Assembly (NCBI RefSeq): GCF_042854845.1
Contig: NZ_AP031498.1
Coordinates: 5,208,001 to 5,272,000, forward strand
Source: Maricurvus nonylphenolicus
GTDB taxonomy: Bacteria; Pseudomonadota; Gammaproteobacteria; Pseudomonadales; Cellvibrionaceae
Direction: 5' to 3'
DNA length: 64,000 bases
Under the pieces are notes generated by a model. It had not been told where the DNA came from, did no database searches, and saw only the letters and a list, made by a program, of their open reading frames with translations. Positions 17,253 to 26,305 of this stretch are shown in pieces. Each line of letters begins with the position of its first letter. Position 1 is the stretch's first letter. Both the position numbers and the translations under genes were made by a program.

Positions 17253-18230
17253 ATGAAATCGCCTTTTCTTCAGCAAATCAGGGACTGTATTCGCGTCAAA
17301 AACTACAGCATTAAGACTGAACAAACGTATTTACACTGGACGGTAAATTTTATTCGCTACCACAATATGCGCCACCCTAAGGACATGGGCGAGAATGAAA
17401 TAAGAGTCTACTTAAATCACTTGGCGCTGGATAAGAATGTATCCCCCAGCACGCAAAAAATTGCCCTCAATGCAATTGTGTTTACCTACCGTCATGTACT
17501 TAATCGAGACCCGGGTGATTTTAGTGATTTCCATCGCGCTAAAGCACCTAAAAAGCTGCCGACAGTTTTAATGCCCAGCGAAATATCTAGCCTGTTTCAG
17601 CAACTTCAGGGGGATGCCAAACTTTGCGCCGCACTTATGTACGGCTCCGGGCTTAGAGTGATGGAAACCGTCAGATTACGCATTCAGGATATTGATTTTG
17701 ATCGCTTAAGCGTCCTTGTGCGTGATGGCAAAGGCCGCAAGTCACGCATTACAACACTTGCCCCAGAACTTTGCCCTGTGCTACGCAACCATATCAATTA
17801 CATCCGTAGTCTGTTTGAAAAAGACCGGCTGGAACCCAACTGGGGCGGCGTATACCTACCCTATGCCTTGGCCAAGAAGTACCCCAAGGCCCCCTTCGAG
17901 TTAGGTTGGCAGTATTTATTCCCCGCACAGCACTTTAGCAACGACCCACGCAGCGACAAACAACGCCGTCATCACATTGGTGAACAATCTGTTCAGCGGG
18001 CCGTAAAGTCAGCGGTTAAGCGGGCAAATATTCATAAACCCGCTACCTGCCACAGTTTACGTCACTCGTTTGCTACACATTTACTTGAGCGAGGGGCTGA
18101 CATCAGAACAATACAAGCCCAATTAGGCCACAGTGATGTCAGAACGACGGAGATCTACACCCACGTCTTAAACCGCGGCGGCCACGCTGTTCGCAGCCCG
18201 CTTAGCGATTTAGGGACAGACATCGACTAA
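17253..18230 (+). CDS. intI: Integron integrase (tyrosine recombinase)
   Basis: A 325-residue integrase that recombines attC with attI. The N-terminal SAM-like domain covers about 1-90. Catalytic residues are Arg135 (GSGLRVME), Lys163, His267 and Arg270 (CHSLRHSFATH), His293 (LGHSD) and Tyr302 (IYTHV). The integron-specific insertion that separates IntI from XerC/D is present at about 203-225 (PYALAKKYPKAP, LGWQYLFPA). The ATG at 17253 gives the family's usual length; a longer frame open from 17076 would run through the promoter and LexA box. The gene looks intact. Confidence 0.96.
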   Translation: MKSPFLQQIRDCIRVKNYSIKTEQTYLHWTVNFIRYHNMRHPKDMGENEIRVYLNHLALDKNVSPSTQKIALNAIVFTYRHVLNRDPGDFSDFHRAKAPKKLPTVLMPSEISSLFQQLQGDAKLCAALMYGSGLRVMETVRLRIQDIDFDRLSVLVRDGKGRKSRITTLAPELCPVLRNHINYIRSLFEKDRLEPNWGGVYLPYALAKKYPKAPFELGWQYLFPAQHFSNDPRSDKQRRHHIGEQSVQRAVKSAVKRANIHKPATCHSLRHSFATHLLERGADIRTIQAQLGHSDVRTTEIYTHVLNRGGHAVRSPLSDLGTDID

Positions 18231-18307
18231 CCCACCCAGCCTTGAAATCCCCCAATCCGCCCCCATCTAAGCTCCCATCCAAGTAATGTAAGTATCAAGG
18301 AACCACT

Positions 18308-18847
18308 GTGGAACAATATCGTGGCACCACTATTCTTTCTGTCCGTCGCAATGGCAAGGTTGTTATTGGCGGTGACGGCCAGGTTTCCATGGGCAATACG
18401 GTGATGAAGGGCAATGCCCGCAAGGTACGCCGCCTGTATAGAGATCAGGTACTGGCAGGCTTTGCCGGCGGTACCGCCGATGCCTTTACCCTGTTTGAAC
18501 GCTTTGAAGCCAAGCTGGAGGCCCACAATGGCCAGCTGGTACGCGCGGCGGTGGAGCTGGCCAAAGAGTGGCGCACCGATCGCGCCCTGCGTAAGCTTGA
18601 AGCCCTGCTGGCGGTAGCCGATGCCGAGGCCTCTCTGATCATTACCGGTAACGGTGATGTGATTCAGCCCGAGCAGGACATTATTGCCATCGGCTCCGGC
18701 GGCCCGTTTGCCCAATCCGCGGCCCGCGCCCTGTTTGAAAATACCGAGATGGATGCCAAGAGCATCGTCGAGAAAGGCCTGGGCATTGCCGGTGATATCT
18801 GTGTGTACACCAACCACAACCATGTGATTGAAGAGCTGGATTACTAG
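18308..18847 (+). CDS. hslV: ATP-dependent protease peptidase subunit HslV
   Basis: A 179-residue N-terminal-threonine peptidase that forms the proteolytic core of HslVU. It starts with GTG. After a six-residue propeptide (MEQYRG) the mature protein begins TTILSVRRNGK, so the catalytic residue is Thr7. Further family strings are GGDGQVSMGNTVMKGNA, LAGFAGGTADAF and AGDICVYTNHN. It lies 58 bp before hslU, clearly in one operon. It is normally near the SPOR gene; here the integron region intervenes. Confidence 0.97.
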   Translation: MEQYRGTTILSVRRNGKVVIGGDGQVSMGNTVMKGNARKVRRLYRDQVLAGFAGGTADAFTLFERFEAKLEAHNGQLVRAAVELAKEWRTDRALRKLEALLAVADAEASLIITGNGDVIQPEQDIIAIGSGGPFAQSAARALFENTEMDAKSIVEKGLGIAGDICVYTNHNHVIEELDY

Positions 18848-18905
18848 TCCCCACACAAACCGAATCTGTTCTTATATAAGTAGCTGAAGTCAGAAGAAGA
18901 TTATT

Positions 18906-20228
18906 ATGTCGAACATGACACCCCGTGAAATTGTTCACGAACTCGATAAGCACATTGTTGGCCAGCAGGCCGCTAAACGCGCCGTGGCTATTGCCCTGCG
19001 TAACCGCTGGCGCCGCATGCAGGTGAGCGAAGATCTGCGCAACGAAATCACCCCCAAAAACATCCTCATGATTGGCCCTACCGGTGTCGGTAAAACCGAA
19101 ATCGCCCGCCGCCTGGCCAAGCTGGCCAATGCGCCTTTTATGAAGGTGGAAGCCACCAAGTTTACCGAGGTGGGTTATGTAGGCCGCGATGTAGAATCCA
19201 TCGTTCGCGATCTGGTGGATATGTCCATCAAGATGCACCGCGAGCAGGAAATGCAGAAGGTTCAGCATCGTGCCCAGGATGCCGCCGAAGAGCGTATTCT
19301 GGATGTGCTGCTGCCACCGGCACGCACCGAAGATACCAGTGAGCAAACACAGTCTTCTACCCGTCAGATCTTCCGCAAGAAACTGCGTGAAGGCGAGCTG
19401 GACGAAAAAGAAATCGAGATTGATCTGGCCGCAGCCTCTGTCGGTGTTGAGATTATGGCCCCTCCCGGCATGGAAGATATGACCAGCCAGCTGCAGAACA
19501 TGTTCTCCTCCATGTCGAGCGGCAAAACCAAGAAAACCAAGCTTACCGTCAAGCAAGCTTTAAAACAGCTGTGCGATGAAGAAGCCGGTAAGCTGGTAAA
19601 TGAAGAAGAAATTAAAGCTAACGCCATTGCCGCCGCCGAGCAAAACGGCATTGTCTTTATCGATGAAATCGACAAGGTCGCCAAGCGCAACGAAAGTGGC
19701 GGTGGTGCCGATGTCTCCCGCGAAGGTGTACAGCGCGATCTGCTGCCCTTAATCGAAGGCTGCACCGTTAGCACCAAACACGGCATGATCAAAACCGATC
19801 ATATTTTGTTTATTGCCTCCGGTGCCTTCCATCTGGCCAAGCCGTCTGATCTGATTCCAGAACTGCAGGGGCGCTTGCCAATTCGCGTGGAACTGGAAGC
19901 GCTGACACCGGATGACTTTAAACGCATTCTCACCGAACCAGACGCATCGCTGACCGAACAACAAACCGCACTGATGGCCACCGAAGGTATTAGCCTGGCC
20001 TTTAGTGAAGACGGTATTCAGCGTATTGCCGAAACAGCCTTTGAGGTGAATGAGCGCACCGAGAATATTGGTGCCCGTCGCCTGCATACGGTGATGGAGC
20101 GCTTGCTGGAAGATGTGGCCTTTGAAGCCGGCGACAATGAAACCAGCATCACCATTGATGGTGCTTATGTGGATAAGCATTTGGGTGAGTTGGCGCAGAA
20201 TGAAGATTTAAGCCGCTATATCCTGTAA
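18906..20228 (+). CDS. hslU: HslU, ATPase subunit of HslVU
   Basis: A 440-residue AAA+ unfoldase that feeds substrates to HslV. It has the N-terminal MTPREIVHELDKHIVGQQ, Walker A GPTGVGKTE (about 57-65), the pore motif TEVGYVGRDVE, Walker B region NGIVFIDEIDK (about 250) and a C-terminal segment ending DLSRYIL, whose tail docks into HslV. Length and motifs are all normal. A strong terminator follows. Confidence 0.98.
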   Translation: MSNMTPREIVHELDKHIVGQQAAKRAVAIALRNRWRRMQVSEDLRNEITPKNILMIGPTGVGKTEIARRLAKLANAPFMKVEATKFTEVGYVGRDVESIVRDLVDMSIKMHREQEMQKVQHRAQDAAEERILDVLLPPARTEDTSEQTQSSTRQIFRKKLREGELDEKEIEIDLAAASVGVEIMAPPGMEDMTSQLQNMFSSMSSGKTKKTKLTVKQALKQLCDEEAGKLVNEEEIKANAIAAAEQNGIVFIDEIDKVAKRNESGGGADVSREGVQRDLLPLIEGCTVSTKHGMIKTDHILFIASGAFHLAKPSDLIPELQGRLPIRVELEALTPDDFKRILTEPDASLTEQQTALMATEGISLAFSEDGIQRIAETAFEVNERTENIGARRLHTVMERLLEDVAFEAGDNETSITIDGAYVDKHLGELAQNEDLSRYIL

Positions 20229-20231
20229 TGG

Positions 20232-20259
20232 ATTTGCCCCTGCAACTGCAGGGGCAAAT
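20232..20259 (+). terminator. Terminator of hslVU
   Basis: The stem ATTTGCCCCTGCA pairs perfectly with TGCAGGGGCAAAT around a two-base loop and is followed by TTTT. It starts four bases after the hslU stop. Confidence 0.85.
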
Positions 20260-20292
20260 TTTACTTTCTGCGTTTCAACTGTATTCACGATA

Positions 20293-20673
20293 ATGACCCC
20301 AAGCAAAATCAAACTGCACAAACAAAGTAAAACCCTGGAGCTGCATTTTGCTGCTCAAGCGTTTCACCTAAGCGCCGAGTTTTTGCGCGTGCACTCCCCC
20401 TCGGCCGAAGTCAAAGGTCACGGTCCTGGCCAAGAGGTTTTGCAGGCGGGCAAAATTGATGTGGGCTTTACCGGTATTGAGGCCGTGGGTAACTACGCCA
20501 TCAAGCTGATTTTTGATGATGGCCATGACAGTGGTATCTTCTCCTGGTCCTACCTGTATGACCTGTGCCAAAACCACGATGCCTATTGGCAGGCCTATCT
20601 CGACAAACTCGATGCCGCGCAACTCAGCCGCGATGCCAATACCAGTGTAGTGAAACTGCTCGACCCCAAATAA
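20293..20673 (+). CDS. DUF971 protein
   Basis: A 126-residue protein with the DUF971 fold, related to the N-terminal domain of gamma-butyrobetaine hydroxylase. Typical blocks are IKLHKQSKTLELHF, AEFLRVHSPSAEVKGHGPG and YAIKLIFDDGHDSGIFSWSYLYDL. In Pseudomonas a DUF971 gene also follows hslU. Its function is unknown; iron-sulphur or metal roles have been proposed for the fold but nothing here shows it. Confidence 0.9.
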   Translation: MTPSKIKLHKQSKTLELHFAAQAFHLSAEFLRVHSPSAEVKGHGPGQEVLQAGKIDVGFTGIEAVGNYAIKLIFDDGHDSGIFSWSYLYDLCQNHDAYWQAYLDKLDAAQLSRDANTSVVKLLDPK

Positions 20674-20883
20674 CCCCTGCCTACAAAAAGCCTGAGCGGT
20701 CCCGCTTGACGGCAACCCCTTTCGATTTGATCTCCCTCAAACCCTTTGGCTTTGTCGCCTGTATTAACAAAATTTAATCTAGCGCGCTGGAACAGAAGTG
20801 CCATAATTCCGTCTTATTATCTATCTGTCGCGATATGTAATAGCATTGCTCCCTATATTGTCTCAAAGCAACAGGATGTGTGA

Positions 20884-22122
20884 ATGAAGCTTTCCCTCTC
20901 TAGCCGCGTATTTTCCCGCTCCCTTCCACTAACAATAGCCTCGCTGCTGAGCGTCAGTTTGCTCACAGCCTGTGGTAATGGCGAGACTGAAGGCCCCCAA
21001 GCTCCACCACCCTCGGTTTCGGTCATTAAAGTGGAAACCTCGCCGGTGGGCGAATACCGTGAATATGTTGCACGCACAGAGGCCCATAAAGAAGTGGAAC
21101 TGCGCGCACGGGTCGAAGGCACGTTATTGCAACGTAATTTCGGTGAGGGCAGCAAGGTAAAGGAAGGCCAATTACTGTTTAAAATTGACCCGGAATCTTT
21201 CGAGGCCGACGTTAAAAAAGCCACTGCCCAACTCAACAGCCAACAGGCAGCCTACCGTCGCGCCGAGCGGGATATGGAACGCGGCCAGGAACTGGCACCG
21301 CAGGGTTATATCAGCCAATCGGACCTGGATAAGCTAACCAGTAATGCCGATCAGGCCTCTGCCCAGGTAGAAAGCGCCAAGGCAGCATTGAAACAGGCGA
21401 AACTCAATCTCGATTACACCGATATTACCGCCCCCTTCGACGGCCAAATCGGCAAGGCCTATTTCAGTGAAGGTAATCTGGTAAACCCCGGCAGCGGCGC
21501 GCTGGCCACCCTGGTCGACATTCACCCTATTTACGTTAACTTTCAGGTCGACGAAGATCTCTATGTCAGTTACCTGCAATTCAAAGCCACCGAAGCCGGC
21601 CAGAATCTATCTGCCAGCAGCGATGTGGAATTAAGCCTGCGCCTGCCCAATGACACCATTCTGCCCACCAAGGGCCGCTTGAATTTCTCCGACACCCAGG
21701 TCGATCAAACCACCGGCACGATTAACCTGCGCGCAGAGTTTGATAACCCCAACGGCGTTGTGCTGCCCGGTCTCTATGTCACCCTGATGATGGAAACCAC
21801 CGACAAGAAAGAGCTGCCTTTAATTCCCCAAGCCGCCGTGCAGGAAAACCAACAGGGCACATTTGTTCTGGTGGTCGACAGCAACAATACCGTTACCCCG
21901 CAACCGGTAGATATGGGGCGCCGCATTGGTGCCATGTGGGTAGTGAACAAGGGCCTTAACAGTGGTGAGCAGATTATTGTCGAAGGTTTGCAAAAAGTTC
22001 GCCCAGGTATTCAGGTAGCCCCTGCACTAAAAACCATTGACCCGGCCACAGGCGCACTAAGCGATGCAGGCCCCCAACAGAACACTCAACAGCCCTCCGC
22101 CACTGACAGTGAGGAAGGCTAA
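20884..22122 (+). CDS. RND efflux periplasmic adaptor (membrane fusion lipoprotein)
   Basis: A 412-residue AcrA/MexA-type adaptor. It has a lipoprotein signal ending LLTAC, a beta-barrel/lipoyl start (VSVIKVETSPVGEYREYVARTEA), a coiled-coil hairpin (about 95-170), the lipoyl closing motif TDITAPFDGQIGKAYFSEGNLV, and a C-terminal membrane-proximal domain. The tail is Gln/Thr-rich. Its TAA overlaps the ATG of the pump gene, so the two are coupled. No outer-membrane channel gene is nearby. Confidence 0.94.
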   Translation: MKLSLSSRVFSRSLPLTIASLLSVSLLTACGNGETEGPQAPPPSVSVIKVETSPVGEYREYVARTEAHKEVELRARVEGTLLQRNFGEGSKVKEGQLLFKIDPESFEADVKKATAQLNSQQAAYRRAERDMERGQELAPQGYISQSDLDKLTSNADQASAQVESAKAALKQAKLNLDYTDITAPFDGQIGKAYFSEGNLVNPGSGALATLVDIHPIYVNFQVDEDLYVSYLQFKATEAGQNLSASSDVELSLRLPNDTILPTKGRLNFSDTQVDQTTGTINLRAEFDNPNGVVLPGLYVTLMMETTDKKELPLIPQAAVQENQQGTFVLVVDSNNTVTPQPVDMGRRIGAMWVVNKGLNSGEQIIVEGLQKVRPGIQVAPALKTIDPATGALSDAGPQQNTQQPSATDSEEG

Positions 22123-25100
22123 TGTTCAGCCAATTCTTTATTCAGCGGCCTAAGTTTGCCTTTGTTATTTCCATTGTTATTACGCTGGCAGGTTTACTCT
22201 CGCTAATTACCCTGCCGGTTAATATGTATCCGGAAATTACCCCACCACAGGTACGAATCAGCGCGGTGTTCCCCGGCGCCAGTGCTACGGTGGTGGAAGA
22301 ATCGGTGATCCGGCCGATTGAGGAACAGGTCAACGGCGTGGAGGGCATGCTCTATATCGAGTCGACCGCCACCAATAACGGCACGGCCACTATCACCATT
22401 ACCTTCACCTCCGATACCGATGCCGATCTGGCCCAGGTCAACACCCAAAACCGCGTCGCCATTGCCGAACCCAAGCTGCCGGAAGAGGTACGCCGCCAGG
22501 GCATTAACGTCACCAAACAATCAGGCAGCTCACTGCTGGGTATTACCCTGTATTCACCCAATGGCAGTCTCGATGAGCTGTTCCTGGGTAACTATGCCGC
22601 CAACTATATTACCGAACCCCTGGCGCGCATTAATGGCGTAGCCAGTGTCGATGTGTTGGGTGCACGTACCTACAGTATGCGTATCTGGCTCGACCCCAAA
22701 CATATGGCGGCACTGGAACTGACCGTGGGCGATGTGCGCAACGCCCTGCAGGAACAAAACGTTATTGTTGCCGCCGGTAAACTCGGCCAGCCCCCCAATA
22801 CGCCACAGGAACAGTTTGAATACACCATTCAAACCCAGGGCCGCCTAAGTGATGTTAAAGAGTTTGAAGACACCATTATTCGCGCCCGCACCGACGGCAA
22901 CTTTATTCGCCTGCGCGATATTGCCCGCATTGAACTGGGCTCCCAGGATTACGCTATCAATGCGCGTTTGAATAATGATTCAACGGCCTATATCGAGGTC
23001 TACCAATTGGCCGATGCCAACGCGACCCAGGTTGCCGCCAATGTGAAAGCCCGTTTGCAAGAACTGAGCGAGAGTTTTCCCAACGACCTTGAGTACGACA
23101 TTCTCTATGACACCACGCGCTTTATTGAACGCTCCATTGACGAAGTAAAACTCACTCTCTATCAAGCCGTAGGCTTGGTGATTCTGGTGGTGTTTTTGTT
23201 CCTGCAAAACTGGCGCGCCACATTAATTCCCGCCATCGCCATTCCCGTATCATTAGTGGGCACCTTTGCCTTTATGGGGCTGCTGGGCTTTACCATTAAC
23301 ACCATTACCCTGTTTGGTTTGGTGCTGGCTATTGGCGTGGTGGTGGATGACGCCATTGTGGTGATTGAAAACGTCGAGCGACTGATGAAAGAAGAGGGCC
23401 TGTCGCCGGCCGACGCCACCCGTAAAGCCATGAAACAGGTTGCCGGCCCCATTGTCGCAACAACGCTGGTACTGCTGGCCGTATTTGTACCGGTAGGGTT
23501 TATGCCCGGTATTACCGGTGAGCTCTACAAGCAGTTTTCGGTAACCATTTCGGTGGCGGTACTGATCAGTTCACTTAACGCCCTCACCCTTAGCCCGGCA
23601 CTGTGTGCAACCTTGCTTAAAGCCGATGCCATGGAACCCATTCGCTGGCTGGGCTTTATCGAAAAAGGCCTGAATAAACTCACGGAAAAATACCAGGGCG
23701 CCATCGGCTGGATTTTAAAACGCTCCCTGCGTGTGGGCAGCCTGGTACTGGTGCTGTTTTTTGCCACCGGTTGGCTCACCAAAACTGTGCCTACCGGTTT
23801 TATTCCGAGCGAAGACCAGGGCTATGTTTTTGTTAACGTACAACTGCCGGATGCGGCATCCCTGAACCGCACCCAAGTGGTGATGGATAAAATCAGCGAG
23901 ATTGCCCGCCAACAACCCGGCGTTACCGATATGCTGTCGATTGCCGGTTTCGGTATTCTCGGCGGCCAGGCATCCAACAACGGTTTGGGCATTGTGGTAC
24001 TGGAAGATTGGGATGACCGTACCGACCCACAGTTATCGGTCAATAGCATCATCAGTCAACTGCAAGGCCGCTTCTGGGCTTTGCCCGATGCCCAGGTCAT
24101 GGTCATGAATATGCCGCCGATTCCGGGTCTGGGCAGTAGCAGTGGCTTCGACTTCCGCCTGCAGGATAGCGAAGGCCGCGCGCCACAGGAACTGGCCCAA
24201 GTGTTGAACGGCCTGGTGTATCAAGCCAACCAAATGCCGTCGCTCAATCGTGTGTTCAGTACCTACCGCGCTAATGTGCCGCAGTACTATCTAGAGGTGG
24301 ATCGCAATAAAGCCAAAGCCATGGGCATTGATTTGAGTGAGATCTTTATGAGCCTTCAGGCGCAACTGGGTTCGCTTTATATCAATGACTTTAATAAATT
24401 TGGTCGCTCCTACCAGGTGATTATGCAGTCGGAAAACGAGTACCGTCGCAAACCGGAAGATTTGCAGCACTTCTTTATCCGCAACAAGGATAACGAAATG
24501 GTACCGCTGACAACACTCGCCAGCCTGACACCCATTCAGGGGCCGACCAGCATTAACCACTTTAACCTCTATCGTGCAGCCACCATCAATGGCGAACCGG
24601 CGCCGGGCTACAGTTCCGGTGATGCACTGAAGGCGATGGAAACCCTGGCCAGCCAACTGCCGCAAGGTTATACCTTTGAATGGAGTGGACAGTCAGCGCA
24701 GGAAAAAGAAGCCGGCAACCTCGCACCACTGCTGTTCGGCTTGGCGATTATTTTTGTCTACCTGTTTTTGGTCGCCCAATATGAAAGCTGGGCCATTCCC
24801 TTCTCGGTATTGTCCGCCGTGCCTATCGCCATCTTTGGTGCTATGGCGAGCCTCTGGGTAGGTGGAATGGTCAACAATATTTACGCCCAGGTGGGACTGG
24901 TGTTGTTGATTGGCCTATCGGCAAAAACCGCGATTCTGATTGTCGAATTTGCTATGGAAGAACGCCGCGCCGGGCGCTCGATTTTTGATGCCGCCTTTAA
25001 TGCTGCCCATCTGCGCTTCCGCGCCGTACTGATGACGGCACTGTCGTTTGTGTTGGGCGTTCTGCCACTGGTGTTCTCGACCGGCGCCGGTGCTGCCAGC

Positions 25101-25226
25101 CGGGTATCCATTGGTATCACCGTGCTGGGTGGCATGGTAGCGGCAACCATTCTGGGCACCTTGCTGATTCCGTTGTTTTATCAACTGATTCAGCAGTTAC
25201 GTGAAAAGGTTAAAGGTCAGGCTTAA
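22122..25226 (+). CDS. RND multidrug efflux permease (AcrB/MexF type)
   Basis: A 1034-residue HAE1-family proton-driven exporter with 12 helices and two large periplasmic loops. The N-terminus FSQFFIQRPKFAFVISI, the first-loop block FPGASATVVEESVIRPIEEQVNGVEGMLYI and helix-4 segment GVVVDDAIVVIENVERLM, which carries the paired proton-relay Asp residues, are diagnostic. It needs an outer-membrane partner such as TolC, which must be encoded elsewhere. The substrate cannot be inferred. Confidence 0.95.
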   Translation: MFSQFFIQRPKFAFVISIVITLAGLLSLITLPVNMYPEITPPQVRISAVFPGASATVVEESVIRPIEEQVNGVEGMLYIESTATNNGTATITITFTSDTDADLAQVNTQNRVAIAEPKLPEEVRRQGINVTKQSGSSLLGITLYSPNGSLDELFLGNYAANYITEPLARINGVASVDVLGARTYSMRIWLDPKHMAALELTVGDVRNALQEQNVIVAAGKLGQPPNTPQEQFEYTIQTQGRLSDVKEFEDTIIRARTDGNFIRLRDIARIELGSQDYAINARLNNDSTAYIEVYQLADANATQVAANVKARLQELSESFPNDLEYDILYDTTRFIERSIDEVKLTLYQAVGLVILVVFLFLQNWRATLIPAIAIPVSLVGTFAFMGLLGFTINTITLFGLVLAIGVVVDDAIVVIENVERLMKEEGLSPADATRKAMKQVAGPIVATTLVLLAVFVPVGFMPGITGELYKQFSVTISVAVLISSLNALTLSPALCATLLKADAMEPIRWLGFIEKGLNKLTEKYQGAIGWILKRSLRVGSLVLVLFFATGWLTKTVPTGFIPSEDQGYVFVNVQLPDAASLNRTQVVMDKISEIARQQPGVTDMLSIAGFGILGGQASNNGLGIVVLEDWDDRTDPQLSVNSIISQLQGRFWALPDAQVMVMNMPPIPGLGSSSGFDFRLQDSEGRAPQELAQVLNGLVYQANQMPSLNRVFSTYRANVPQYYLEVDRNKAKAMGIDLSEIFMSLQAQLGSLYINDFNKFGRSYQVIMQSENEYRRKPEDLQHFFIRNKDNEMVPLTTLASLTPIQGPTSINHFNLYRAATINGEPAPGYSSGDALKAMETLASQLPQGYTFEWSGQSAQEKEAGNLAPLLFGLAIIFVYLFLVAQYESWAIPFSVLSAVPIAIFGAMASLWVGGMVNNIYAQVGLVLLIGLSAKTAILIVEFAMEERRAGRSIFDAAFNAAHLRFRAVLMTALSFVLGVLPLVFSTGAGAASRVSIGITVLGGMVAATILGTLLIPLFYQLIQQLREKVKGQA

Positions 25227-25236
25227 CCGAACATGG

Positions 25237-25256
25237 ATCCCCGCTTTCGCGGGGAT
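25237..25256. terminator. Hairpin between RND operon and the convergent gene
   Basis: A perfect 8-bp stem (ATCCCCGC / GCGGGGAT) with a TTTC loop lies 10 bases after the pump gene and 24 before the end of the next, convergent gene. No T-run follows on either strand, so its role as a terminator is likely but weak. Confidence 0.5.
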
Positions 25257-25279
25257 GGCGCTGCAGCCATAAATAATTA

Positions 25280-26125
25280 CTAACGTTTTAACTGTGCGCG
25301 AAAGCGTTCAGTGGTACAGGAAAACGCCGCGCTCTCCGCGGCGTTTTTTTTCATACTGGCAATTAAATCGGGAATCAGTTCGGCGTGGCTTTTATGAATG
25401 TGCATATAACCCTGCATTTCCGTCACCACATCATAAACATCCAGCGGCCGAGCCGAGGCCTTGCGTAATCCCCCCCAATTCACATGGGGTGCAACAACAA
25501 AATCCACCCGCTGGTGCTGTAGCATTAATGCTGCCTGGCGATCAGATTTATATTCTGTGATTTTGGCCGCTGGCCACTGACGTGCAATCAGGGACAAAAA
25601 GCCTGGCGATCCGGTAATAACTCCCACTGTCTGCTCTTTACCCTGAGCCGTCGCATCCGCGTAGGCCTGCTGCTGACCACGTAAACCAATCGCCAAAATA
25701 CAGGAGTTAATCCAGGGGTACTCAACCCGCAGGATATTGTCGAAGCCACGGGAAATATCCACCGTACGCACCAGGTCTACATCCATAATGCCGCGGTTTA
25801 GCTCGATGATCATGCGCCTGCCGGGTACAAACTCCAGCTGCATGTCATAACCCAGCTCGGTAAACACATGCTCCAACCAGAGCCGAACCTGCGCCTCCTG
25901 ATTGCTGCCCTCTAAATTTATCGTGCTGCCAATACGCAGCACGGCAGGCGTCTCCCCCTGTTCCTTAACTGGCGCGACCGGCACAGGAAGCTGATCTGTA
26001 GACAGCGCTGGCGGCTGTTCAGGAGATGACCGATCGGCCTCGACCACAGCTTGCTCCCTGCTGTCACAGGCAGATAAAACCAACAATGCGGTCACCACTC
26101 CAAGCAGTTGCCGACATGCTCGCAT
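25280..26125 (-). CDS. Periplasmic solute-binding lipoprotein (SBP family 3-like)
   Basis: A 281-residue lipoprotein (lipobox VLSAC, Cys about 20) with a proline-rich linker to about residue 58. It then carries a bilobed binding domain of the amino-acid-binding type: LRIGSTINLEGSNQEAQ, FTELGYDMQLEFVPGRRMI, and the hinge-returning part VGVITGSPGFLSL. No permease or ATPase gene is adjacent, so it may serve as an orphan sensor or act with a distant transporter. The ligand is unknown. Confidence 0.72.
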   Translation of the reverse strand: MRACRQLLGVVTALLVLSACDSREQAVVEADRSSPEQPPALSTDQLPVPVAPVKEQGETPAVLRIGSTINLEGSNQEAQVRLWLEHVFTELGYDMQLEFVPGRRMIIELNRGIMDVDLVRTVDISRGFDNILRVEYPWINSCILAIGLRGQQQAYADATAQGKEQTVGVITGSPGFLSLIARQWPAAKITEYKSDRQAALMLQHQRVDFVVAPHVNWGGLRKASARPLDVYDVVTEMQGYMHIHKSHAELIPDLIASMKKNAAESAAFSCTTERFRAQLKR

Positions 26126-26305
26126 TTCAGGAACCTCCCTGGTTCGCCTTTAGCTCGGTTCGAATCATTAATTGCTATGAGTCAATCATAACCAAATTTC
26201 CGCAGATTGCATGTGGGCTTTTTAGAGGTATTGGACACGGGACACATACCCCCAACGCCCCAGTCCGTGTAGAATAGCGGCCTGAATTTGAAGGTATATA
26301 GGCTT

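Larger units (their letters stand above)
14034..18230. mobile_element. Chromosomal integron: intI, attI region and six-cassette array
   Basis: IntI reads to the right from 17253. To its left, seven small open reading frames, making six cassettes, all read to the left and are separated by short inverted-repeat sites of attC type. Three of these (14943, 15471, 15993) share a CTGGACGCGC- or CTGGACC-like core and end in GTTA-type boxes. This is the usual integron plan: integrase divergent from its cassettes, with attI between. The element ends 78 bp before hslV. The left limit is uncertain because no attC follows the last cassette. No transposase or plasmid gene flanks it, so it looks sedentary. 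Confidence 0.88.

Noticed and set aside
18681..19556. 291-codon - strand frame opposite hslV/hslU
   Set aside because: A shadow of two certain genes; no family similarity.
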